A stretch of 21,888 nt of DNA. It comes from an uncultured bacterium (GTDB lineage Bacteria > Bacillota > Clostridia > Oscillospirales > Acutalibacteraceae). This document shows positions 15,117 to 21,888 of the stretch, piece after piece; position 1 is the stretch's first letter, and each line of letters begins with the position of its first letter. Made by a program: the position numbers and the translations under genes. The notes under the pieces were generated by a model, which worked only from the letters and a program-made list of their open reading frames with translations, was not told where the DNA came from and ran no database searches. Where the stretch lies: positions 1 to 21,888 of the forward strand of contig CAJMOH010000046.1 of assembly GCA_905215055.1 (NCBI GenBank), in the 5' to 3' direction.

Positions 15117-15527
15117 ATGAAAAAAAGGAAACGTTTTCCCCTGACAAAATCGGAACTGGCACTGATGGAAATTCTCTGGGACGCTGACCGTCCTCTGGGC
15201 AGGCCGGAAATTCTGGAAGCGGCGGTTTCTGACAAGGGGGAACCGTTGTTTGCCGTCAATTCCTTTCACCTGCTGATTAACGACTTGATCGACAAGGAAT
15301 ACATCGTGGTGGTAAGCGGCTTGGGCAAAGAGCGGAATTATGCCCGGCGCTATGCTCCCACAGTCACTCGAAACGAGCACTTTGCCCTGCAAATTACGTC
15401 CTCAGAAAAATTCACCCAGGAAGACATTCCGTCCATTGTCTGCTCTCTGTTTAAATATGCCCATGTAGAGGATGTTGACAGCATGCTCCAGGAAATTGAA
15501 AAGTTGGCAAAGCGCCGCCGTCCCTAA
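15117..15527 (+). CDS. BlaI/MecI/CopY-like winged-helix transcriptional regulator
   Basis: This 136-residue protein fits the BlaI/MecI/CopY (Penicillinase_R) family of dimeric winged-helix repressors. The N-terminal part (about residues 8-80) begins LTKSELALMEILWD, close to the family's ISxAEWxIMxxLW opening, and continues through a recognition-helix region to a wing (GLGKERNYARRYAPTV). The C-terminal helices (about 97-132, EDIPSIVCSLF...MLQEIEKL) would dimerise. The family usually pairs with a BlaR1/MecR1 membrane protease, not found here. ATG 15117 has GAGG six bases upstream. It is alone on its transcript and diverges from the AIM24 gene, so autoregulation and control of that gene are plausible inferences. 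The sequence is divergent, so another winged-helix family remains possible. Confidence 0.65.
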   Translation: MKKRKRFPLTKSELALMEILWDADRPLGRPEILEAAVSDKGEPLFAVNSFHLLINDLIDKEYIVVVSGLGKERNYARRYAPTVTRNEHFALQITSSEKFTQEDIPSIVCSLFKYAHVEDVDSMLQEIEKLAKRRRP

Positions 15528-15575
15528 GTGTACGGGTAACCAGCATCTGCGCATTGCGCCAGGTTTCTGAAAAGG

Positions 15576-15614
15576 AAAAAGGTGTTCCAGATTTTCTCTG
15601 GAACACCTTTTTTT
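15576..15614. terminator. Bidirectional terminator between the BlaI-like gene and galK
   Basis: AAAAAGGTGTTCCAG and CTGGAACACCTTTTT form a 15-bp stem around a 7-base loop. A T7 tract follows on the plus strand, and the A run gives TTTTT on the minus strand. It sits between converging genes (stops at 15527 and 15637) and suits termination of both. Confidence 0.9.
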
Positions 15615-15636
15615 GCTGGAATCAGCCGCTGGGCTT

Positions 15637-16875
15637 TTACAGCTCCACCTTGGTGCCGCCGGGCTGCCGGATAGACAAGGTGTAGCAGGTTCCCGGGCCG
15701 AACACCTTTTCCATGGCATCCCGGTACTCCTCCAGACTGTCCAGGGGAACAAAGGCCTGAATGGTTCCGGCAAAGCCGCCGCCGTGAACCCGCCAGGCGC
15801 CCTTTCCAGCCAAAAGTCTTTCGGACAGGGCCAGAGCCAGGCTGATCCCCTGCTCCTGGGGATTGACCACGGCGAACACATTTTGCAGCCGCTGGAAGGA
15901 GGAACGTCCTGAAGCCAGGATCATCTCCTTAAAGCGCTCAAAGTCGCCGGCATACAGGGCCTGGGCCTCTTCCGCGGCAAGGCGGTCGTCGTCAAAAAAG
16001 TGCATGGCCCGCAGCACCGCCCGGTCTCCTGTCTGCTTGCGAATCTGGCCGATATGTTCGTAGAATTCCTTCTCGTCCACATCCCGCAGGAAGTCCTTGC
16101 CAAAGAAGGCGGCCACCTGCTTCATCTCCGCAGGGATGGCGGCGTACTCGCCGGTCAGGTCCGCGTGGTTGCCGCCGGTATCCACCACGCACAGGGCGTA
16201 CCCCTGAGCGGTAATGTCAAAGTCCACCTTGTTGATGACAGGGCTTTCCGGGTCCTTGAAATCGATGGAGGTAAAGCCGCCCACGGAGCAAGCCATCTGG
16301 TCCAGCAGGCCGGAGGGCTTGCCAAAGTATACATTCTCCGCGTATTGGGCAATTTTGGCCGCCGTGACGGGATCGATAGCGCCGTCGTTGTACAGGTGGC
16401 TGATGATGGTAACCACCAGCACCTCAAAGGCGGCAGAGCTGGACAGGCCGGAGCCCTTCAGCACCCGGGTGATGGTGTAGGCCTCGAAGCCGCCCACCTT
16501 GTACCCCAGCTCCACGCACCGGGCACAGATGCCCCGGATTAAGGAGGCGGAGGTGCCTTCCTCCTCGGGCTTTATGGAAAGATCGCTCAGGTCAATGGCG
16601 TCGATTTTCAAATACTCGGCGGACTTCAGCACGGCCCGGCCATTGTCGGTTTTCCGGGCATAGGCCGCGATATCCAGGTTGACGGCGGCGGTAAGCACCC
16701 GGCCGTGGTTGTGGTCCGTGTGGTTGCCGCCGATTTCCGAGCGGCCGGGAGCGCTGAAATACGCGCCTCCCTCGTCGCTGCCAAACTGCCCGGCAAAGCC
16801 CTGGCGAAGCTGCTCGTAGCGGGCGCGCTGAGACTCTGCCTCCTGCTGATACAATTCCTCAAATTTGCAGATCAT
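15637..16875 (-). CDS. galK: Galactokinase-like GHMP sugar kinase
   Basis: A 412-residue GHMP-family kinase closest to galactokinases, which phosphorylate galactose at C1. The sugar-binding signature is present but altered: GRSEIGGNHTDHNHG (44-58) against the usual GRVNLIGEHTDYNxG, so the galactose-contacting Glu is N51 here and Tyr is His. The ATP motif GSGLSSSAAF (141-150) and the catalytic aspartate D192 in SGLLDQ are kept; the third motif reads HGGGFAGT (364-371). Context with galE supports a galactose role, but another sugar is possible. ATG 16875; AAAGGA lies 12 bases upstream, rather far. It follows ligA by 25 bases and is the last gene before the terminator at 15576-15614. Confidence 0.8.
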   Translation of the reverse strand: MICKFEELYQQEAESQRARYEQLRQGFAGQFGSDEGGAYFSAPGRSEIGGNHTDHNHGRVLTAAVNLDIAAYARKTDNGRAVLKSAEYLKIDAIDLSDLSIKPEEEGTSASLIRGICARCVELGYKVGGFEAYTITRVLKGSGLSSSAAFEVLVVTIISHLYNDGAIDPVTAAKIAQYAENVYFGKPSGLLDQMACSVGGFTSIDFKDPESPVINKVDFDITAQGYALCVVDTGGNHADLTGEYAAIPAEMKQVAAFFGKDFLRDVDEKEFYEHIGQIRKQTGDRAVLRAMHFFDDDRLAAEEAQALYAGDFERFKEMILASGRSSFQRLQNVFAVVNPQEQGISLALALSERLLAGKGAWRVHGGGFAGTIQAFVPLDSLEEYRDAMEKVFGPGTCYTLSIRQPGGTKVEL

Positions 16876-16900
16876 GATGGAATACAGTCCTTTCCTTTTG

Positions 16901-18892
16901 TTATGCTTGCCGCTCCAGCATGCGAAGCAGCTCCTCTTCTGTTAAAATGGGGATTTCCAGCTGGCGGGCCTTGTCCAGCTTGCCGCCGGCCTCCTCCCCC
17001 GCCAGCACATAGCTTGTCTTTTTCGACACGGAGGAGGTGACCTTTCCCCCGTGGCTTTCGATGAGCTGGGTGGCCTCCTTGCGGCTCATGGTGGGCAGGG
17101 TGCCGGTAAGCACAAAGGTGCTGCCGGCCAGGGCCGCGCTCTGGGTCTCCTGACGCCGCGCCTCCATCTTGACGCCCAGCTCCTTCAGGCGAGCCACCAG
17201 CTCCTTGGCGGAGTCCTTCTGGAAAAAGGCCGCCACCTCCTTGGCCATGATCCCTCCAAAGCCCTCGATCTGGGCAAGCTCCTCCTCGGAGGCCTCTTGC
17301 AGCTGGTCCATGGTGGGAAAAGCGCCGCAGAGGACCTGGGCCGCCTTTGCCCCAATGTGAGGAATTCCCAGGGCGTACACCAGCCGGTACAGGTCGTTCC
17401 CCTTGGAGCGCTCCACAGAGGCCACCAGATTTTCCGCGCTTTTTTTCCCAAACCGGTCCAGCTTTCGCAGCTGCTTTGTCTCAAGGGTGTACAGGTCCGC
17501 GGGAGAGGACACCAGCCCCGCCTGGAGCAGCTGCTCCAGAATAGCCGGACCCAGCCCCTCGATGTCCATCGCGTCCCGAGAGGCGAAGTGGATCAGATTT
17601 CGCAGCAGCTGGGCGGGACACTGAGGATTGGTGCAGCGGGTGGCCGCCTCACCCTCCACCCGGGTGACCCGCTCTCCGCAGGAGGGGCAGGTCTCCGGCA
17701 GACGGTAGGGCTGGGACCCCTCGGGCCGGGAAAGCACCGCCACCACCTCGGGGATAATCTCCCCCGCCTTTCGCAGCACCACCCGGGAGCCAACGCGGAT
17801 GTCCTTCTCCGCAATAAAGTCCTGATTGTGCAGAGTGGCCCGGCTGACGGTGGTGCCAGCCAGGGTCACCGGATCAAAGCGGCCCGTGGGGGTGAGAACG
17901 CCTGTGCGTCCCACATTTACCTCAATGTCCAGCAGGGTGGTTTCCTTTTCTTCGGGAGGGTATTTGAAGGCCTCGGCCCACCGGGGAAATTTGGCGGTGC
18001 TGCCCAGCTCCTCCCGCTGAGCAAAGTTGTTTACCTTGACAACAGCTCCATCAATGGGAAAGCTGAACTCCCCGCGCTTGTCGCCAATCTCCTGAATAAA
18101 GGAGAGGATTTCCTCTATATTCCCCGAGGTGCGGTACAGCGGCGGCACGGGAAAGCCCAGCTCCGCCAGCCATTCCAGGGACTGGTCATGGCGGGAAAGC
18201 TCCTTGCCCTCCACCTGCTGTACATTAAAGACAAACATGCTCAGCTCTCGCTGGGCGGTAATCTTCGGGTCCTTCTGCCGCAGAGAGCCGGCCGCGGCGT
18301 TTCGGGGATTCTTAAAGGGCTTTTCCTCCAAAAGCTCCTGGCGCTCACACAGGCGCTGAAAGCTTTCGTCGGACATGTACACCTCGCCCCGAACCTCCAA
18401 AAAGGGAACCGGCTCCTTCAGCACCTTGGGGACAGAACGAATGGTGCGGATATTCTCTGTCACATCCTCGCCAGTGGTGCCGTCTCCTCGGGTAGAGCCC
18501 CGGACGAACAGGCCGTCCCGGTACTCCAGCGCCACGGAAAGGCCGTCGAACTTGGGCTCCACCACATACTCCACATCCCCCACGGTTTCCCGGACGCGGC
18601 GGTCAAAATCCCGCAGCTCCTCCTGGGAGAAGGAGTCGTGCAGGCTTTCCAGCGGCACCTGGTGGACCACCTCGGCAAAGGTATTGTACACAGCCCCGCC
18701 GATTTTTTGGGTGGGAGAATCCTCCGTGACCAGGTCGGGGAACTCCGCCTCCAGGGTTTCCAGCTGACGGTACAGCTGGTCGTAGGCAAAGTCGCTGATC
18801 TCCGGATCATCCTCGGTGTAATATTTCCGGCTGTGATAACGGATCTGCTCCCGCAGCTCTGCCAGCCGGCGTTGTGCTTCTTGTTTTTCCAT
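16901..18892 (-). CDS. ligA: NAD-dependent DNA ligase
   Basis: LigA seals nicks in replication and repair using NAD+. The 663-residue protein has the complete domain set. The N-terminal Ia domain (YHSRKYY) is followed by the adenylation domain with active-site K114 in EPKFDGLSV. An OB fold comes next, then a four-cysteine zinc finger (CPSCG...CTNPQC, about 400-425), helix-hairpin-helix repeats and a C-terminal BRCT domain (about 587-663). ATG 18892 has AAGGA eight bases upstream and follows yunB by 13 bases. Neighbouring pcrA and gatCAB genes, common around ligA in Firmicutes, are absent; instead it lies in a galE-maf-yunB-ligA-galK run. Confidence 0.98.
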   Translation of the reverse strand: MEKQEAQRRLAELREQIRYHSRKYYTEDDPEISDFAYDQLYRQLETLEAEFPDLVTEDSPTQKIGGAVYNTFAEVVHQVPLESLHDSFSQEELRDFDRRVRETVGDVEYVVEPKFDGLSVALEYRDGLFVRGSTRGDGTTGEDVTENIRTIRSVPKVLKEPVPFLEVRGEVYMSDESFQRLCERQELLEEKPFKNPRNAAAGSLRQKDPKITAQRELSMFVFNVQQVEGKELSRHDQSLEWLAELGFPVPPLYRTSGNIEEILSFIQEIGDKRGEFSFPIDGAVVKVNNFAQREELGSTAKFPRWAEAFKYPPEEKETTLLDIEVNVGRTGVLTPTGRFDPVTLAGTTVSRATLHNQDFIAEKDIRVGSRVVLRKAGEIIPEVVAVLSRPEGSQPYRLPETCPSCGERVTRVEGEAATRCTNPQCPAQLLRNLIHFASRDAMDIEGLGPAILEQLLQAGLVSSPADLYTLETKQLRKLDRFGKKSAENLVASVERSKGNDLYRLVYALGIPHIGAKAAQVLCGAFPTMDQLQEASEEELAQIEGFGGIMAKEVAAFFQKDSAKELVARLKELGVKMEARRQETQSAALAGSTFVLTGTLPTMSRKEATQLIESHGGKVTSSVSKKTSYVLAGEEAGGKLDKARQLEIPILTEEELLRMLERQA

Positions 18893-18905
18893 AGCTTTGT
18901 TCCTT

Positions 18906-19550
18906 CTATTGATTTTCCAGCAGGGCCATTTCCGGCACCTCCCCCACCAACACGGTTTCCGCCAGCACAGTGGAGGTTTCCACCTGAGCCTGGGTCTGAA
19001 AGCGCTGAGACTGGGAATAGGCCTGCACCGCCACTGTCATGGTGACGCGGTGGCAGCTTTGGTTGATGCCGGCGGAGACAAACTCCGTCTGAAAGGACAG
19101 GTCTGCCGCCGCCTCCAGATTCACGGAGAAAGGCACGGAAAAGCCCCGGCCGTTTAACAGAGCAATTCCTGTCAAGCTGCCCGCGGGAACCTCCACGGTA
19201 ACGCTGCCGTTAAGGGTCTCCTCCAAGCGCTCCAGCACCTGAACCCGCAGGGCGTTGAGAGCCGCCGCGTCTGTGTGAACTGCCAGGGGCGTTCCAGCGC
19301 TGTCCCGTTCCACGGTGACAAAGGCCGGGTCCCCCTCCAGAGCCTGAGCCACCGACTGGTTCACGCAGGAAAGCACATAGCCCCGGACAGCCTCCTGGGT
19401 CAGCTCCTCTGAGATGGAGCCAAGCCCCCACTCGGAAAAGGACACGCCTCCCGCTAAAACCGCGGCGGCAAAAGCCAGCAGCGCTTTTCCTCTTCCCCTC
19501 TGTCTTCTTCCCCGGCGGCTCAACCGCAGTCTGCGCAACGCTCCGCTCAT
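18906..19550 (-). CDS. yunB: YunB-like sporulation protein
   Basis: A 214-residue protein resembling YunB, a mother-cell (sigma-E) gene needed for efficient spore formation in Bacillus; its molecular role is not known. It starts with a very basic stretch (RRLRLSRRGRRQRGRGK, about residues 5-21). A membrane segment (about 22-37) follows, then an extracytoplasmic domain with TQEAVRGYVLSCVNQSVAQAL, SLTGIALLNGRG and a beta-rich end. I chose ATG 19550 because GGAGG lies seven bases upstream; an ATG at 19571 lacks spacing for a good site. It lies 60 bases after maf and just before ligA. I saw no convincing sigma-E promoter in that gap, so it may be transcribed with its housekeeping neighbours. Confidence 0.82.
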   Translation of the reverse strand: MSGALRRLRLSRRGRRQRGRGKALLAFAAAVLAGGVSFSEWGLGSISEELTQEAVRGYVLSCVNQSVAQALEGDPAFVTVERDSAGTPLAVHTDAAALNALRVQVLERLEETLNGSVTVEVPAGSLTGIALLNGRGFSVPFSVNLEAAADLSFQTEFVSAGINQSCHRVTMTVAVQAYSQSQRFQTQAQVETSTVLAETVLVGEVPEMALLENQ

Positions 19551-19610
19551 GGACTCACCTCCACCCTCCATCCTACGCGGGGAGGCTTGTTCGGGTGCGG
19601 GAAAAGCCCT

Positions 19611-20189
19611 TCAGCTGTTCAGCAGCTTATGTAGGCGGCGGATGGTTTCCGCCACGGGCAGGCCCACAATGTTGGGATAATCCCCTTGAATAGACTGGAC
19701 CAGCACCACACCGATTCCCTCGATGCCGTAGGCTCCGGCCCTGCCCCGGGATTCCCCCAGGGCCACATATTCAGCGATCTCCTCCTCTGTCAAGGGGTAA
19801 AACGTCACCTGAGTGACGTGATGGAACACATCCCGCTTGCCCTCCGCCAGCAGGCACACCCCTGTGACCAGCTGGTGGGTGCGGCCGGAAAGACGGCGCA
19901 GGGTGGCCTTGGCAGCCTCATCGTCCTTGGGCTTGCCCAAAATCAGCCCGTCAATGCTCACCACGGAATCCGCCGCGATAATGGGCGCTTCCGGCCGGAG
20001 AGCCTGCACGGCCTCTCCCTTGCGCCGGGCCAAGGCCTCCACCGTTTGAGCAGGGGTATAGTCCGGGGGAACGGTCTCGTCCACGCCGGAAACCACCACC
20101 TCAAAATCCAGGCCGGCCTGCTCCAAGAGCATCCTCCGGCTGGGAGAGGCGGAGGCCAAAATCAATTTGCGTTCAATCCTCAAAGCCAT
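19611..20189 (-). CDS. maf: Maf-family nucleoside triphosphate pyrophosphatase
   Basis: Maf proteins hydrolyse dTTP/UTP or modified nucleotides to monophosphates, and some affect septum formation. The 192-residue length is typical. Motifs in order: LASASPSRRMLLEQAG (residues 11-26), AADSVVSIDGLILGKP (72-87, with catalytic D74), GRTHQLVTGV, AGAYGIEG and IVGLPV near the end. ATG 20189 lies inside the 3' end of galE (17-base overlap), with AAAGGA nine bases upstream. Which of the dTTP/UTP or m7GTP subclasses it belongs to is not decided here, although the motif set favours the dTTP/UTP (YhdE-like) group. Confidence 0.95.
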   Translation of the reverse strand: MALRIERKLILASASPSRRMLLEQAGLDFEVVVSGVDETVPPDYTPAQTVEALARRKGEAVQALRPEAPIIAADSVVSIDGLILGKPKDDEAAKATLRRLSGRTHQLVTGVCLLAEGKRDVFHHVTQVTFYPLTEEEIAEYVALGESRGRAGAYGIEGIGVVLVQSIQGDYPNIVGLPVAETIRRLHKLLNS

Positions 20190-21189
20190 TTGGGTTCATC
20201 CTTTGCCAGCGCAGAGAGTCCGCGCACATGTCGTCCAAAGTTTTTTCCGCCTTCCAGCCCAGCTCCTCGTAGGCCTTAGAACAGTCGGCGTAGCACTGGG
20301 GAATGTCTCCCGGCCGGCGGGGGTCGATGACATAGGGAATGTCCTTCCCGGCGGCCTTGGAAAAGGCCTGAATCATCTCCAGCACAGAATACCCCTTGCC
20401 TGTGCCAAGATTGTAAACCTTGGCGCCTGTAAAGCCCTCCTCAAACAGAGGCAGCACAGCCGCGTGGCCCTTGGCCAAATCCACCACATGGATATAATCC
20501 CGGACGCCGGTGCCGTCGGGAGTGGGATAGTCGTTGCCGAAAACGTGGACCTTCTCCCGCTTGCCCACCACGGTCTGGGTGATATAGGGTACCAGATTGT
20601 TGGGGATGCCGTTGGGGTCCTCTCCGATTTTGCCGCTTTCATGGGCGCCCACCGGGTTGAAATACCGCAGAAGCACCGGGTGGAACTCTTTGTCCGCGTT
20701 GGCGCAGTCCATGAGAACGCGCTCGATCATCAGCTTGGTGGCGCCGTAAGGGTTGGTGGCGGAGAGGGGGAAATCCTCCCGGATAGGCACGGTGGCCGGC
20801 TCGCCATACACCGTGGCGGAGGAGCTGAACACCAGGTTTCCCACCTGGAATTGCTTCATCACCTTTAAAAGCGTCAGGGTGGAGGTGAGGTTGTTGTCGT
20901 AATACCGCAGGGGAACGGTCACAGACTCCCCCACCGCCTTCAGGCCGGCAAAGTGAATGACCGCGTCGATCTTTTCCTTGGAAAAGACCTCCCTCATTTT
21001 CTCCTCGTCGCACACGTCATACTGGTAAAAAACAACCTTTTTTCCAGAAAGCTCCTCAATTCGATCCACAGCAACCCGTTTGCTGTTGCACAGATTATCC
21101 ACGATGACCACCTGATGGCCCTGCTCCAGCAGGACAATCGCTGTATGGCTGCCGATATACCCGGCGCCGCCAGTCACCAGAATGCGCAT
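20173..21189 (-). CDS. galE: UDP-glucose 4-epimerase
   Basis: GalE interconverts UDP-glucose and UDP-galactose (and often the N-acetyl forms) with bound NAD+. The 338-residue protein is standard length. Its NAD motif is GGAGYIGS (7-14), the catalytic serine is S124 in FSSSATVYG, and the YxxxK pair is Y148/K152 in NPYGATK. It also has LRYFNPVGAH and the C-terminal RRPGDIPQCYAD. ATG 21189 has AAGGAAG upstream; the frame extends 17 codons further without support. It is the first gene of the galE-galK run and has a promoter 72 bases ahead. GalT is not in this window. GalE may equally supply UDP-galactose for cell-surface polysaccharides. Confidence 0.97.
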   Translation of the reverse strand: MRILVTGGAGYIGSHTAIVLLEQGHQVVIVDNLCNSKRVAVDRIEELSGKKVVFYQYDVCDEEKMREVFSKEKIDAVIHFAGLKAVGESVTVPLRYYDNNLTSTLTLLKVMKQFQVGNLVFSSSATVYGEPATVPIREDFPLSATNPYGATKLMIERVLMDCANADKEFHPVLLRYFNPVGAHESGKIGEDPNGIPNNLVPYITQTVVGKREKVHVFGNDYPTPDGTGVRDYIHVVDLAKGHAAVLPLFEEGFTGAKVYNLGTGKGYSVLEMIQAFSKAAGKDIPYVIDPRRPGDIPQCYADCSKAYEELGWKAEKTLDDMCADSLRWQRMNPNGFED

Positions 21190-21260
21190 TTGCCGCACTT
21201 CCTTCCCAATAGATTGCCAGCCAGAGGCGCGCCGCGGCACGCTCCCAGCTTCTCCTGCTT

Positions 21261-21290
21261 ATTATAAGGGAAAAGGGGAGAAAAATACAA
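21261..21290 (-). promoter_or_regulatory. Sigma-A-like promoter for the galE-galK unit
   Basis: On the minus strand, TTGTAT, an 18-base spacer and a perfect TATAAT -10 box. The start site should be near 21254, leaving a leader of about 65 bases. No inverted repeat typical of a sugar repressor operator was evident around it. Confidence 0.75.
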
Positions 21291-21377
21291 GTGGTTCAAA
21301 GAAATCCCTTTGGGGGAAATAAACGGGGCGGCCTCGGAAACACTAAAAAGCGCAGTACATTTCAGGAGGATAACGCC

Positions 21378-21794
21378 ATGTATCAGGATGCTCTGTTGTT
21401 CCTGGCAGGAAGCTGGGCCTATCCCGCCTTGGAGATGCTCTGGCGGGGAGAGACACACTCTTCCATGGCTCTGGCGGGAGGAATCTGCTTGTGCCTGATT
21501 AACCACATCTGCTGCGGCGTTTTGGAAAACAGAAACATAGCCAGCCGCTGCCTGGCGGGGGCCGGGATCATCACCGGCGTGGAGCTGGTAATGGGGCTGC
21601 TTCTCAACCGGCTGATGGGCTTTAACATCTGGGACTATTCCAACGTGCCGTTAAACCTGCTGGGACAGGTGTGCCTGCCCTACTCGTTTTTGTGGCTGGG
21701 ACTCTCCCTTCCCGCCATGGCGCTGTGCGAGCTTTGCCGGGGCGCTTCTCTGGAGGAGCAGGCGAGAAGGAATCTTCAGGAAAAAAAACGTTGA
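21378..21794 (+). CDS. Small polytopic membrane protein, putative ABC-transporter type IV (CmpB) family
   Basis: A 138-residue protein with about four membrane segments (roughly residues 3-18, 32-50, 58-76 and 95-118). The pattern GSWAYPALEMLWRG, INHI, ITGVELVMG, and WDYSNVPLNLLGQVCLPYSFLW resembles the PF06541 family, annotated as putative ABC-transporter permease. That name rests on weak grounds, and no ATPase is adjacent. ATG 21378 has AGGAGG eight bases upstream; a frame extension of 29 codons is unsupported. It diverges from galE. I found no clear promoter in the 88 bases before it. Its last codons and stop overlap the -35 box of the tRNA promoter. Confidence 0.7.
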   Translation: MYQDALLFLAGSWAYPALEMLWRGETHSSMALAGGICLCLINHICCGVLENRNIASRCLAGAGIITGVELVMGLLLNRLMGFNIWDYSNVPLNLLGQVCLPYSFLWLGLSLPAMALCELCRGASLEEQARRNLQEKKR

Positions 21795-21819
21795 CTTTTT
21801 CCAAACAATGTGCTATCAT
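21791..21819 (+). promoter_or_regulatory. Promoter of tRNA-Ser, overlapping the upstream stop codon
   Basis: TTGACT, a 17-base spacer and TATCAT lie 17 bases before the mature tRNA 5' end. The TGA stop codon of the membrane-protein gene (21792-21794) is inside the -35 box. Confidence 0.85.
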
Positions 21820-21836
21820 TTACAAGCGTCAGTAAT

Positions 21837-21888
21837 GGAGAGGTGTCCGAGTGGTTTAAGGAGCTAGTCTTGAAAACTAGTGATCCCG
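21837..21888 (+). tRNA. tRNA-Ser (anticodon UGA), 5' part only
   Basis: The first 52 bases of a class II tRNA. The acceptor arm GGAGAGG (21837-21843) is followed by a D arm closed by TCC/GGA. The anticodon stem CTAGT/ACTAG surrounds loop CTTGAAA with anticodon TGA (21871-21873). The variable arm begins with TGATCCCG. The gene continues past the window end. A36-A37-A38 is the recognition context for MiaA. Confidence 0.95.

Noticed and set aside
17051..19045. A 664-codon plus-strand open frame opposite ligA and yunB
   Set aside because: It mirrors ligA codons, is low-complexity (Gly/Leu/His/Gln-rich) and matches no family known to me.
1..21888. Mobile elements, CRISPR arrays, toxin-antitoxin pairs or defence genes
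   Set aside because: I found no transposase, integrase, spaced direct repeats or known defence domains; gene content and packing are those of a core chromosome region.

Overview
The window reads as a chromosomal housekeeping segment of a Gram-positive Clostridia-type bacterium, most likely Oscillospiraceae/Ruminococcaceae or a close relative. The reasons are the SepF/DivIVA division genes, MutL with its own nuclease motif, the sporulation gene yunB, the miaB-ricA-mutS-mutL order known from Bacillus and Clostridia, AGGAGG-type ribosome sites, frequent TTG starts and a fairly high GC content. The taxonomic call is inference. I see no phage, transposon, CRISPR array or defence island, and no gap between genes longer than 300 bases.

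Layout, left to right. (1) Position 1-90 holds two hairpin terminators. (2) Minus strand 90-1964 is lspA-rluD-comEA, tightly packed (lspA/rluD overlap by ATGA). (3) Minus strand 2106-13994 is one long ten-gene run, read from the right as miaB, ricA (ymcA), mutS, mutL, miaA, an HlyD-like membrane adaptor, ylmE (yggS), sepF, ylmH and divIVA. It has a sigma-A-like promoter at 14054-14082 and a terminator at 2064-2091. It joins tRNA A37 modification, mismatch repair and cell-division/growth-pole genes. (4) Minus strand 14156-14836 is an AIM24-family gene with its own near-consensus promoter and a strong terminator. (5) Plus strand 15117-15527 is a BlaI/MecI-like regulator transcribed divergently from the AIM24 gene. 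A bidirectional terminator follows. (6) Minus strand 15637-21189 is galE-maf-yunB-ligA-galK, from a promoter at 21261-21290. It puts two Leloir-type galactose genes around a Maf pyrophosphatase, a sporulation gene and DNA ligase. (7) Plus strand 21378-21794 encodes a small four-helix membrane protein. A promoter overlapping its stop codon drives a tRNA-Ser(UGA) cut off by the window end.

How they work together: MiaA then MiaB build ms2i6A at A37 of tRNAs with A36-A37-A38, and the tRNA-Ser at the right edge has exactly that loop. MutS and MutL form methyl-independent mismatch repair, with LigA available for sealing. SepF, YlmH and DivIVA belong to the divisome-linked ylm cluster. LspA processes lipoproteins. 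GalK and GalE would feed galactose into UDP-sugar metabolism.

This is mainly an ordinary, well-conserved region, and I found no convincing undescribed system. The points most worth a second look are the partnerless HlyD-like adaptor inside the division cluster, the galactose-site substitution in the galactokinase, seven-base homopolymers inside mutL, the AIM24/BlaI divergent pair and the compact ComEA without an SLBB domain.
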